Shown piece by piece: positions 1-6,801 of a stretch of DNA of 29,560 nucleotides. The position numbers were made by a program, and so were the translations under genes. The stretch is from positions 1-29,560 of the forward strand of contig CALFSV010000113.1 in NCBI GenBank assembly GCA_937916485.1, written 5' to 3'. The notes beneath the pieces are model-generated. The model did not search any database. It saw nothing but the letters and a program-made list of their open reading frames with translations, and had not been told where the DNA came from. Position 1 is the first letter of the stretch; each line of letters starts with the position of its first letter. The DNA is from an uncultured Paracoccaceae bacterium. Its GTDB lineage: Bacteria > Pseudomonadota > Alphaproteobacteria > Rhodobacterales > Rhodobacteraceae.

Positions 1-62
1 GCCGCTGCCGCTGAATTGGCCGCTGCTGCAGAGGCAGAGGCCGCTGCCGCTGAATTGGCCGC
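1..62 (+). repeat. 39-bp tandem repeat inside the Ala/Glu-rich gene
   Basis: The 23-base string beginning GCCGCTGCCGCTGAATTG occurs at 1-23 and again at 40-62, a period of 39 bases or 13 codons. The repeat codes for Ala-Glu-Leu blocks. It is probably part of a longer array upstream of the window and suggests that stalk length could vary by slippage. Confidence 0.7.
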
Positions 63-429
63 CGCCGAAGCTGCCGCTGCCGAAGAAGCTGCAGCGCTTG
101 AAGCAGAAGCCGCCGCTGCTGCAGAAGAGGCCGCCGCAGCCCTTGCCGCCGCCGAAGCAGAAGCTGCCGCTGCTGTTGAAGCTGCAAGCGATGTCGTGGA
201 CGAAGCCGTGGCCGATGCTGTCGCGGCAATTGAACCGCCTGCCATGTCGCTGGACGAGCTTCTGGATCCGGCGAATCTGGACATTGAAGCGGTCACGACC
301 GCGATCCAGGGGGCTGCGATTGATGACGCCACCAAGGAAATGCTTGTGACTGCTGTGACCGCCGCCCAGAACCGGCCAACCCTGCTGCCCCTTGTTCTGC
401 AGCAGATCAGGACTGCCCTCGGCCAATAG
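1..429 (+). CDS. Ala/Glu-rich protein of unknown function, 3' end only
   Basis: The reading frame is open from the first base of the window to a TAG at 427-429, so the start lies upstream. The first ~60 visible residues are almost only Ala, Glu and Leu, as expected for a long charged alpha-helix or coiled-coil stalk. The last ~75 residues are more complex (SDVVDEAVADAV, then SLDELLDPANLDIEAV) and look like a small folded helical domain ending in TALGQ. I do not recognise the family. A TolA-like or linker-rich envelope protein is possible but only on composition. It is convergent with fpr and shares the hairpin at 475-504 with it. No domain or motif supports a function. Confidence 0.6.
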   Translation, partial: AAAAELAAAAEAEAAAAELAAAEAAAAEEAAALEAEAAAAAEEAAAALAAAEAEAAAAVEAASDVVDEAVADAVAAIEPPAMSLDELLDPANLDIEAVTTAIQGAAIDDATKEMLVTAVTAAQNRPTLLPLVLQQIRTALGQ

Positions 430-474
430 CTTTGGCCGATACCTTACCTCCGGTAAGGGCAACGCAAAAACGAC

Positions 475-505
475 AAACGCCGCGCGATCCCTCGCGCGGC
501 GTTTT
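475..505. terminator. Bidirectional rho-independent terminator
   Basis: A perfect 13-bp stem (475-487 paired with 492-504) encloses the tetraloop TCCC. The plus-strand side ends in TTTT. The minus-strand side reads into a T-rich stretch (complement of 466-470). It lies between the convergent Ala/Glu-rich gene and fpr and can terminate both. Confidence 0.85.
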
Positions 506-541
506 CATTTCAGGATCAGGCGCTTATCGCACCAGGACAAG

Positions 542-1381
542 TTAGCCGACAAAGGCCTTTTCGATGACGAATTCAGCCGGATCGGAATTGGCCCCTTCGC
601 GCAGGCCTGCCGCCTCGAGCGCGGCCTTCATGTCGAGGTTGAAGGCAAGGCTGCCACAGACCATCGCCCGGTCCGTTTCCGGGTTCAGGGGCGGCACGCC
701 GAGGTCGGCGAACAGCTCTCCATTCTCGATCAATGTCGTGATCCGGCCCATCTTGGGGCTCTGTTCGCGCGTGGTTGTGGGGTAGTAGCGCAGCTTGGCC
801 AGATGCTCTTCGCCAAGCAACTCCTGCATCAGCTCATCCGTGCGCAGCCCCGCTATCAGCTCGCGGCCATAGGTCAGTTCGGCTACGTCGCGGCAGGTAT
901 GGGTCACGATGACCTCGTCGTAGTCCTCGTAGGTCTGCGGTTCGCGCAAGAGCGAGGCGAAGGGCGCAAAACCGGTCCCGGTGGAAAAGAAGTACAGCCG
1001 CTTGCCCGGTATCAAGGCGTCGTGGACGAGCGTTCCCACCGGCTTGGGCCGCAGGATGATTTCGTCGCCCGGCTGGATGTGCTGCAGCCGCGAGGTGAGC
1101 GGGCCATCTGGGACCTTGATTGAATAGAATTCAAGCTCTTCGTCCCATGCGGGCGAGGCGATGGAATAGGCACGTAGCAAAGGCCGGCCATTGTCGCCCA
1201 TCAGGCCGATCATCACAAACTCGCCCGAGCGGAAGCGCAGGGACATCGGCCGGGTCACCCGGAACGAGAACAGCCTGTCGGTGTAATGGCGGACAGAGGT
1301 GACCACCTGAGCGTCTGGAAGGGCGGCGACTTTGGTGGCTTGGGCTTGGGTCACTGGTTTGTGCTCTGTCATCTGTTTCAC
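542..1381 (-). CDS. fpr: Ferredoxin-NADP(+) reductase
   Basis: The 279-residue product catalyses FAD-dependent electron exchange between NADPH and ferredoxin or flavodoxin in the cytoplasm. The FAD-binding motif RAYS is at residues 70-73, the NADP-binding GTGFAPF at 135-141, and the protein ends EKAFVG, all typical of bacterial Fpr. The listed start is GTG at 1381; an ATG three codons later (1372) is the alternative, and an in-frame TGA just upstream excludes longer forms. GGAGGG stands 18 nt before the GTG with a 14-nt hairpin between them. It lies 69 nt downstream of the DUF934 gene on the same strand, the last gene of the sulfite-reduction block. This suggests that it reduces the ferredoxin used by CysI. 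It may also have its own promoter in the gap. Confidence 0.92.
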   Translation of the reverse strand: MKQMTEHKPVTQAQATKVAALPDAQVVTSVRHYTDRLFSFRVTRPMSLRFRSGEFVMIGLMGDNGRPLLRAYSIASPAWDEELEFYSIKVPDGPLTSRLQHIQPGDEIILRPKPVGTLVHDALIPGKRLYFFSTGTGFAPFASLLREPQTYEDYDEVIVTHTCRDVAELTYGRELIAGLRTDELMQELLGEEHLAKLRYYPTTTREQSPKMGRITTLIENGELFADLGVPPLNPETDRAMVCGSLAFNLDMKAALEAAGLREGANSDPAEFVIEKAFVG

Positions 1382-1384
1382 GGC

Positions 1385-1431
1385 GATGCTGTAGCATCAC
1401 CCTCCGTCATAGTGATTGATCTGTGTCAGAT
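1385..1431 (-). promoter_or_regulatory. Hairpin and dyad in the fpr leader
   Basis: Two inverted repeats lie just upstream of fpr. GATGCT/AGCATC with a 2-nt loop (1385-1398) sits between a GGAGGG ribosome-binding site and the GTG start. ATCTG/CAGAT with a 3-nt centre (1419-1431) is a possible protein-binding dyad further up. Neither is assigned to a known regulator; no convincing -35/-10 pair was found. Confidence 0.35.
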
Positions 1432-1450
1432 AAAGGGGCCTGATCCGTGC

Positions 1451-1885
1451 TCAGGCGCTGGCTTTGGCCTTGGCGCGTAGCCGGGACTGATAGTCATGGG
1501 CCTGCCAGTTTGCGCGGGTCTGCCATTGGGCGGCGGGTTGGCGGGTGGCGAGATCATCAGAAATCGCCACCTCGTCAAAGCCCGAGCGTCGGGCCATGGC
1601 GTATTGATCGGCGATCACATGCCCCTCGGCCCGCAGCCTGCCGGTATAGCCCATGGCCCGCAGGGTGCGGGCATGGGTAAAGCCGCGACCATCGGCAAAG
1701 GACGGAAACTGGACCGCAATCAGCGGGATCTGCGCCAGCCTGTCGGCCAGCACAGATGGGTCATCGCCCGGCACAAGGCGGATGGCGGCTGGGGCGGCGT
1801 CGTTGGCTGCCACCTCAGCCAGCGCCACGATGGGGGCGGTCCAGTCATCTGGGGCAAAGCCTGCGTCGGTCACAAGTACGGTCAT
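1451..1885 (-). CDS. DUF934 protein of the sulfite-reduction operon
   Basis: The 144-residue protein has the look of the DUF934 family, small soluble proteins encoded beside cysH/cysI in many proteobacteria and sometimes labelled CysX-like or oxidoreductase-associated; the biochemical role is not established. Visible conserved stretches are VQFPSFADGRGFTHA, LRAEGHVIADQ and the region around SGFDEVAI. I chose the ATG at 1885 because the protein then begins MTVLVTDAGF. The longer reading frame runs 40 codons upstream into cysH and codes for unlikely Arg/Pro-rich sequence. It follows cysH by 59 nt and precedes fpr, so it probably belongs to the same transcript. A scaffold or electron-delivery accessory for CysI/CysH is an inference from context only. 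Confidence 0.8.
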   Translation of the reverse strand: MTVLVTDAGFAPDDWTAPIVALAEVAANDAAPAAIRLVPGDDPSVLADRLAQIPLIAVQFPSFADGRGFTHARTLRAMGYTGRLRAEGHVIADQYAMARRSGFDEVAISDDLATRQPAAQWQTRANWQAHDYQSRLRAKAKASA

Positions 1886-1944
1886 TGGGGGCCTTTCCGG
1901 GCGCTGCGGCCCGTCGAAGTGTTCGAGATTGGACGAGGGTCGGC

Positions 1945-2685
1945 TCAGGCGGAGGCCCGGATCGGGCCGCGCACGGCCTTGCCGTCGACAAAGTGGATGC
2001 CGCATTCTTCCTTGGCCTGATCGCGCCAGCGGCCAGCCCTTCGATCCTCGCCATCATTCACGCGGGTGGTGCAGGGGGCACAGCCGATTGAAGGGTAGCC
2101 CTTGGCGACAAGGGGATGCCGGGGCAACCGGTTCTCGGTGATATAGTCCTGCAGGTCGGCACTGGTCCAATGGGCCAGAGGGTTCACCTTGATGCGGATG
2201 TCGCCCTCGTTCTCAAAGAAGTCGAGGCTGGCGCGGGTGCTGCCCTGATAGCGCTTGCGCCCGGTGATCCAGCTGTCAAAGCCCGACAGCGCCTGTTGCA
2301 AAGGCTCGGTCTTGCGCAGGGCGCAGCAGGCGTCGGGGTCGTGCAGGTGCAACAGCCCTTCGTTGTCCCGCTCGAACAACTGGGTGCGATCGGCGCGGAT
2401 GGTCCGGACACCGGTCAGGCGCAGCCGCTCGGCCAGGTCCATCTGGTAGGTCAGCGTTTCGGCAAACAGCATTTCGGTGTCGATAAAGATCACCGGCAGG
2501 TCGCGCTGCATGACCGAGACAAGGTGCAAAAGCACAACCGATTCCGCCCCGAAAGAGCTTACCAGCCCGATCTGACCAAGATCGGCGTCGGACAAAGCGC
2601 GTTCCATCACGGCGGTGGCGCCGTGATGCTTGTACTTTGTGTTCAGCGCGGCCACGCGGGCCGCGACGGGGGCATCAAGCGGCAT
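1945..2685 (-). CDS. cysH: Phosphoadenylyl/adenylyl-sulfate reductase, APS type
   Basis: The 246-residue enzyme reduces activated sulfate to sulfite with thioredoxin. Two cysteine pairs, C120-C121 and C202-x2-C205 (GCAPC), are the 4Fe-4S ligands that mark enzymes acting on APS rather than PAPS. The catalytic cysteine is C228 in the EECGIH motif near the C-terminus. The SSFGAES stretch at residues 43-49 is the nucleotide-binding loop. The start overlaps the end of cysI by 11 nt, which indicates translational coupling. Its product sulfite is the substrate of CysI. APS specificity is inferred from the cluster cysteines. The gene is often annotated cysH whichever substrate is used. Confidence 0.94.
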   Translation of the reverse strand: MPLDAPVAARVAALNTKYKHHGATAVMERALSDADLGQIGLVSSFGAESVVLLHLVSVMQRDLPVIFIDTEMLFAETLTYQMDLAERLRLTGVRTIRADRTQLFERDNEGLLHLHDPDACCALRKTEPLQQALSGFDSWITGRKRYQGSTRASLDFFENEGDIRIKVNPLAHWTSADLQDYITENRLPRHPLVAKGYPSIGCAPCTTRVNDGEDRRAGRWRDQAKEECGIHFVDGKAVRGPIRASA

Positions 2686-4354
2686 TGGCCTTTTCCTCCG
2701 CTGCGCTCGTCGGGTAGAGCAGCGCCTTGAACGGCTCCATCCCCAGACGGCGGTAGGTTTGCAGGAACGTCTCGTCCGGTGCTGCGCGCAGATCGAGATA
2801 GCCCAGAACCAGCCGTTCTATCGCTGGCACGATTTCGTCCGCCGAAAAGCCGGGACCGGCCCGTTCGCCGATGGTGGCATCTTCAGAGCCGTCGCCGCCT
2901 AGCGTGATCTGGTAATTCTCGACCCCGGCCCGGTCGAGGCCAAGGATACCGATATGGCCCACATGGTGATGCCCGCAGGCATTGATGCAGCCCGAAATCT
3001 TGATCTTCAGCGGGCCGACCTCATGCTCGAGCTTCAGCTCTTCGAAGCGGGTCGCAATCTCTTGCGCGACCGGGATCGAGCGGGCGGTGGCAAGGGCGCA
3101 GTAGTCCATGCCGGGGCAGGCGATGATGTCAGAGACGAGCCCGATGTTGGCGGTTGCCAGATCCGCCTCGCGCAATGCGGCGTAAACGGCGGCAAGGTCG
3201 GATTTGTGCACATGGGGCAGGATCACGTTCTGCTCATGGCTGATCCGCAGCTCACCATGGCCAAAACGCTCGGCCAGATCGGCCATGACGCGCATCTGGT
3301 CGGCGGTGGCATCCCCCGGCGTGGCGCCATGCTTTTTGATCGAGATGGACACGATGGCATAGCCTTCGGCCTTGTGGGCAGAAAGGTTCGTATCGCTCCA
3401 CGACCGGAAGGCGGGATTGGCGAGGCGGGCGGCCTCATAGCTGTCAGTCGGTGCGCTGCGAAAGGCGGGCGGGGCAAAGTGCCCTTCGATCTGGGTCAAA
3501 AGCTGCTGGTCGAACCCGGCGAAGGCGGGCCGAAGCTCTGCAAACTTTGCCTCCACAAGGTTGCGGATGGTGTCGATGCCGTTCTCATGCACCGTGATCT
3601 TGATCCGGGCCTTGTACTTGTTATCGCGGCGGCCCAGCAGGTTGTAGACGCTGACGATGGCCTCGCAATAGGGCAGCAGGTCGGCCTTGGGCAGAAACGC
3701 CCGCAGGACCTTGCCCACCATCGGTGTACGGCCAAGACCGCCACCGACGATGACCTCGAACCCCGGCGCGCCAGAGGCGTCGCGCACCATGCGCAGGCCG
3801 ATGTCATGGGCCTTGGTCACGGCGCGGTCGGTGGGCGATCCGGTCACGGCGATCTTGAACTTGCGGGGCAGGAACTGAAACTCGGGGTGGTCAGTGGACC
3901 ATTGGCGCAGCAATTCTGCGACCGGGCGGGGGTCTTCGATCTCATCCGCGGCGGCCCCGGCAAAATGGTCGGCCGTCACGTTGCGGATGGTGTTGCCGCT
4001 GGTCTGAATGGCGTGCATGCCCACATCGGCCAGCGCCTCCAGCATATCGGGCACATCGGCCAGCTTGGGCCAGTTGTACTGGATGTTCTGGCGGGTGGTG
4101 AAATGGCCGTAGCCCTTGTCGTAAGTTTCGGCCAGATAGGCGAGCTGGCGCATCTGCACGGGGTTGAGGGTGCCGTAAGGTACGGCCACCCGCAGCATGT
4201 AGGCGTGCAGTTGCAGATAAAGGCCATTCATCAGGCGCAGAGGCTTGAACTCATCCTCGGTGAGCGCACCCGACACCCGCCGCTCGACCTGGCCGCGGAA
4301 CTGGGCGACCCGCTCGCGCACGAAAGCCTCGTCAAAGTCATTGTAAACATACAT
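2675..4354 (-). CDS. cysI: Siroheme/4Fe-4S assimilatory sulfite (nitrite/sulfite) reductase
   Basis: This 559-residue protein catalyses six-electron reduction of sulfite to sulfide. The cluster and siroheme ligands are C413-x5-C419 (CPGMDYC) and C456-x3-C460 (GCINACGHHH). The TRQNIQ stretch near residue 87 is the usual substrate and siroheme region. Two ferrodoxin-like half-domains are followed by the two catalytic halves, as in single-chain ferredoxin-dependent enzymes. No NADPH flavoprotein subunit (CysJ) is encoded nearby, and a ferredoxin reductase closes the block, so ferredoxin is the probable donor. The family also contains nitrite reductases; sulfite is favoured by the linkage to cysH and cysG. 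It starts 4 nt after the DUF2849 stop. Confidence 0.93.
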   Translation of the reverse strand: MYVYNDFDEAFVRERVAQFRGQVERRVSGALTEDEFKPLRLMNGLYLQLHAYMLRVAVPYGTLNPVQMRQLAYLAETYDKGYGHFTTRQNIQYNWPKLADVPDMLEALADVGMHAIQTSGNTIRNVTADHFAGAAADEIEDPRPVAELLRQWSTDHPEFQFLPRKFKIAVTGSPTDRAVTKAHDIGLRMVRDASGAPGFEVIVGGGLGRTPMVGKVLRAFLPKADLLPYCEAIVSVYNLLGRRDNKYKARIKITVHENGIDTIRNLVEAKFAELRPAFAGFDQQLLTQIEGHFAPPAFRSAPTDSYEAARLANPAFRSWSDTNLSAHKAEGYAIVSISIKKHGATPGDATADQMRVMADLAERFGHGELRISHEQNVILPHVHKSDLAAVYAALREADLATANIGLVSDIIACPGMDYCALATARSIPVAQEIATRFEELKLEHEVGPLKIKISGCINACGHHHVGHIGILGLDRAGVENYQITLGGDGSEDATIGERAGPGFSADEIVPAIERLVLGYLDLRAAPDETFLQTYRRLGMEPFKALLYPTSAAEEKANAA

Positions 4355-4358
4355 CGGA

Positions 4359-4658
4359 TCAGACCTCTACCTGCTTGCCGTGGGCGTAGTTCGATGGGCC
4401 GCGGGTGCGGAATGCCTCGCGGAAATGGATGGGTTGAGGGCCTGTGGCCCCCGGTTTGGCATCGGCCAGATAAGGGCCAACGGCGATCTCGGGCTGGGCT
4501 TGGGCAAACAAGAGGCGGATGGTGGCATGGGCCTCATCCTCGATCAGCTCTGCCTGGGCGATGTCACGGGTCCAGCGGTCGTCCTCGGTCAGCCAGATGG
4601 CGTCGCCCAGCATCAGGTCGTTGGCTGTGATGACCTTGGGGGTGAAATGGCGGCTCAT
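4359..4658 (-). CDS. DUF2849 protein between cysG and cysI
   Basis: A 99-residue acidic protein that I recognise as DUF2849-like from its sequence (SRHFTPKVITANDLMLGDAI at the start, FREAFRTRGPSNYAHG near the end) and from its place between cysG and cysI. There are no cysteines, signal peptide or membrane segment, so it is probably a soluble accessory. Its ATG overlaps the cysG stop as ATGA (4655-4658), and cysI follows after 4 nt. The tight coupling implies a role with siroheme loading or sulfite reduction, but the biochemical function is not known and none is claimed. Confidence 0.85.
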   Translation of the reverse strand: MSRHFTPKVITANDLMLGDAIWLTEDDRWTRDIAQAELIEDEAHATIRLLFAQAQPEIAVGPYLADAKPGATGPQPIHFREAFRTRGPSNYAHGKQVEV

Positions 4659-6073
4659 GTGGCATGTCCTTCGGTGGGCTGGAACAGCGGGGCAAGTTCC
4701 AGCGAGCAGAGGGTTTCGGCCTGCCGGGGGGCAAGGCCGTAAAAGGTCAGGGCGGGGCCGGTCAGGCGGGCCTCTGTCAGGGTCGGCTCCAGCTGGGCCA
4801 GCGTGGTGGCAAGGATGCGCTGGTCGGGGCGTGAGACGTTTTCGATCACGGTCACCGGGGTGGCCGGGTCTGCGCCATGCATCAAGAGGCGGCCCTGAAT
4901 AAAGCGAGCGGTCTTCTTGCCCATGTAGATGGCGGCAACCTCGCCGGGACGGGCTAACGCCTTCCAGTCGTGTTCGGCAAATCCCTTGGTGTCATGCCCG
5001 GTCAGAAAGCGGACCGAGGCGTTGCGATGCCGCCGGGTGAGGCTTTGCCCGATGCTGGCCACCGCGGCGGAGGCGGCGGTGATGCCGGGAATAATGCGAT
5101 AGGAGATGCCTGCAGCCAGGATCGCCTCGATCTCTTCATCCAGACGGCCAAAGACGGTGGGATCGCCTGATTTCAGCCGCACCACCTGCGCGCCGGTCCG
5201 GGCGTGTTCGACGATGAGGGTATTGATGTCGCGCTGGGCTATCGAGGTGCCGAAGCCTTCTTTGCCCGCGTCGATCATGATCGCCTCACGGCGGGCAAGC
5301 TCCAGAATGGCCGGGGTGACCAGCCGGTCGTAGATGACGACATCGGCCGCATCGAGGGCCTTGCGGGCCTTGAGCGTTAGCAGGTCGGGGTCACCGGGGC
5401 CGGCGCCAACGAGATCGACATGACCTTCCTTTGCGTCCGAGGCCAGATGGGCGTCCAGCAGCTGGTGCAGGGCAGGGGTCACACCCTCTGCGCCCTTGGC
5501 CCCGAGCGCCTCGGGACCGGTCTTGAAGTAATAGTCCGCCCAGAAATCGCGCCGCTTGCGGCCCATCGGCAGGCTTTCGGCAACATGGCGAAAGGATTTG
5601 CCAATCCGGGCCAGAAGGCCCAGCGACGCGGGCAGGCGTTCCTCAAGATCGGCCTTGATCTTGCGGGCCAGGACTGGGGCCGCGCCCTCGGTGCCGATGG
5701 CGATCGTCACGGGATCGCGATCAACGATGGCAGGCGTGATGAACTGGCTGTCGGTGAGATTGTCGACAATATTGACCAGCGCCCCGTCCGCATGGGCGAG
5801 GCGGGCGGTGCGGCGATCTTCGGCTGCGTCATCATGGGCGGCATAGAACAGGGCGGCGCACAGGGCATCGCCGGGTTCCATGGCGCGGGACAGCAACCGG
5901 ATCCGCCCTTCGGCGGCCAGTCTTACGACATCTGCCTCCGGCTCAGCAGCGATGACGGTCAGATGCGCCTCGGTCTTGAGAAGCAGGCGCATCTTGGCCA
6001 GGGCGGTCTCACCCCCACCGGCGACCACGATGCGGCGGCCTGCGACGGCCAGAAAGATCGGGAAATGCTGCAT
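4655..6073 (-). CDS. cysG: Siroheme synthase (trifunctional CysG)
   Basis: The 472-residue protein combines an N-terminal precorrin-2 dehydrogenase/sirohydrochlorin ferrochelatase (residues 1-~210; NAD-binding VVAGGG near 17-21, conserved D104 in NIVDN) with a C-terminal SAM-dependent uroporphyrinogen-III methyltransferase (GAGPGDPDLLTLKA from residue 223; GDPTVFGR and the GITAASAA stretch further on). It makes the siroheme needed by CysI. I chose ATG 6073 because GAGG lies 5 nt before it and the length equals that of known CysG. The open frame continues upstream to 6310 with non-conserved sequence that overlaps the divergent regulator gene. First gene of the sulfur block. Confidence 0.93.
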   Translation of the reverse strand: MQHFPIFLAVAGRRIVVAGGGETALAKMRLLLKTEAHLTVIAAEPEADVVRLAAEGRIRLLSRAMEPGDALCAALFYAAHDDAAEDRRTARLAHADGALVNIVDNLTDSQFITPAIVDRDPVTIAIGTEGAAPVLARKIKADLEERLPASLGLLARIGKSFRHVAESLPMGRKRRDFWADYYFKTGPEALGAKGAEGVTPALHQLLDAHLASDAKEGHVDLVGAGPGDPDLLTLKARKALDAADVVIYDRLVTPAILELARREAIMIDAGKEGFGTSIAQRDINTLIVEHARTGAQVVRLKSGDPTVFGRLDEEIEAILAAGISYRIIPGITAASAAVASIGQSLTRRHRNASVRFLTGHDTKGFAEHDWKALARPGEVAAIYMGKKTARFIQGRLLMHGADPATPVTVIENVSRPDQRILATTLAQLEPTLTEARLTGPALTFYGLAPRQAETLCSLELAPLFQPTEGHAT

Positions 6074-6210
6074 TGCGCCCTCGGGTTTCAGTTCCCGTCC
6101 AACATAGAACATTATTCCGTATTTTGACCACAGGATGGGATAGATAAGGACAAGTGTTCCTGCTAGCTTCGAATTTTGGCGGATCGTTCCGTTTGAGGGA
6201 GAAAAGACGA
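6074..6210. promoter_or_regulatory. Divergent promoter region cysG / Lrp regulator
   Basis: This 137-bp gap separates divergently transcribed cysG and the Lrp-type gene and must hold promoters for both. A TTGACC hexamer (6124-6129, plus strand) is a possible -35. The imperfect dyad AGGACAAGTGTTCCT (6147-6161; 5 of 7 positions symmetric) resembles the size and shape of an Lrp/AsnC operator half-palindrome. Neither has a clear partner -10, so individual sites are tentative. Confidence 0.4.
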
Positions 6211-6672
6211 ATGGCGTTTCGGGTTGACGAGATGGATCGGAAAATTCTGACAGAGCTTCAGCGCGATGCCAGCCGCTCTTTGGACGATCTGGCGCGGGCG
6301 GTAGGCTCATCCAAGACGCCGGTCTGGAACCGCATTCGCAAGATGCGCGAGGCTGGCATCATCGGCCAGCAGACGGTGATCCTTGATGCCGAGGCCTTGG
6401 GGTTCGAGGCGACCTTCTTTGTCCTGATCCGCACGTCGGAACATGAGGCAGACTGGCAAAACCGCTTTCTGGCCGCCCTCAAGGCCCGGCCCGAAGTGCA
6501 GGAGGCCCACCGCCTGGCGGGCGACATCGACTATATCCTGAAGGTCAGGGTCAAGAACGCCCGCGCCTATGACGCCTTCTACCAGGCCCTGATCGCAGAG
6601 GTCCGCGTCTATAATGTGACCGCCCTACTGTCGATGGAAGAGATCAAGTCGACGGTGGCCCTGCCGCTGTAA
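6211..6672 (+). CDS. Lrp/AsnC-family transcriptional regulator
   Basis: The 153-residue protein has the standard two-part layout: an N-terminal winged helix-turn-helix (MDRKILTELQRDASRSLDDL, then VGSSKTPVWNRIRKMREAGII, residues ~8-50) and a C-terminal RAM ligand-binding/oligomerisation domain (VQEAHRLAGDIDYILKV, residues ~95-115). ATG 6211 was chosen because GAGGGAG lies about 9 nt upstream; the longer frame from 6154 has no homology-like sequence. It is divergent from the cysG operon, so local control of sulfur assimilation, with an amino acid such as cysteine or methionine as effector, is a reasonable inference. The ligand cannot be read from sequence. Confidence 0.88.
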   Translation: MAFRVDEMDRKILTELQRDASRSLDDLARAVGSSKTPVWNRIRKMREAGIIGQQTVILDAEALGFEATFFVLIRTSEHEADWQNRFLAALKARPEVQEAHRLAGDIDYILKVRVKNARAYDAFYQALIAEVRVYNVTALLSMEEIKSTVALPL

Positions 6673-6764
6673 ACGGTTTCAGATTGTGCGCTTCCGCGCG
6701 TTCCTTTTCCGCGCCTGTCTTGGTGACGCCACCGCCCGCCGTCGCGCCTTTGGGGGCTTCGGAT

Positions 6765-6801
6765 GCCTCCGGCGGGGATATTTATGATCCAAAGAAGATC
6801 A
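6765..6801 (+). repeat. Copy 1 of a 19-base gene-end motif
   Basis: GCCTCCGGCGGGGATATTT at 6765-6783 is identical to the copy at 15107-15125. It lies between the convergent lrp and P450 genes. The P450 stop codon (complement of 6799-6801) begins exactly 34 bases after the motif start, within a shared GATCAG, the same arrangement as at the end of tpiA. The CCTCCGG/GGCGGGG core can form only a short hairpin. It may be part of a dispersed termination or mRNA-end element. Confidence 0.7.

Noticed and set aside
1..429. Reading the Ala/Glu-rich gene as TolA or an antifreeze-like protein
   Set aside because: Composition alone cannot support a family; the C-terminal part has no motif I recognise.
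2954..4630. 558-codon plus-strand frame
   Set aside because: Antisense to cysI and DUF2849; both have family motifs on the minus strand.
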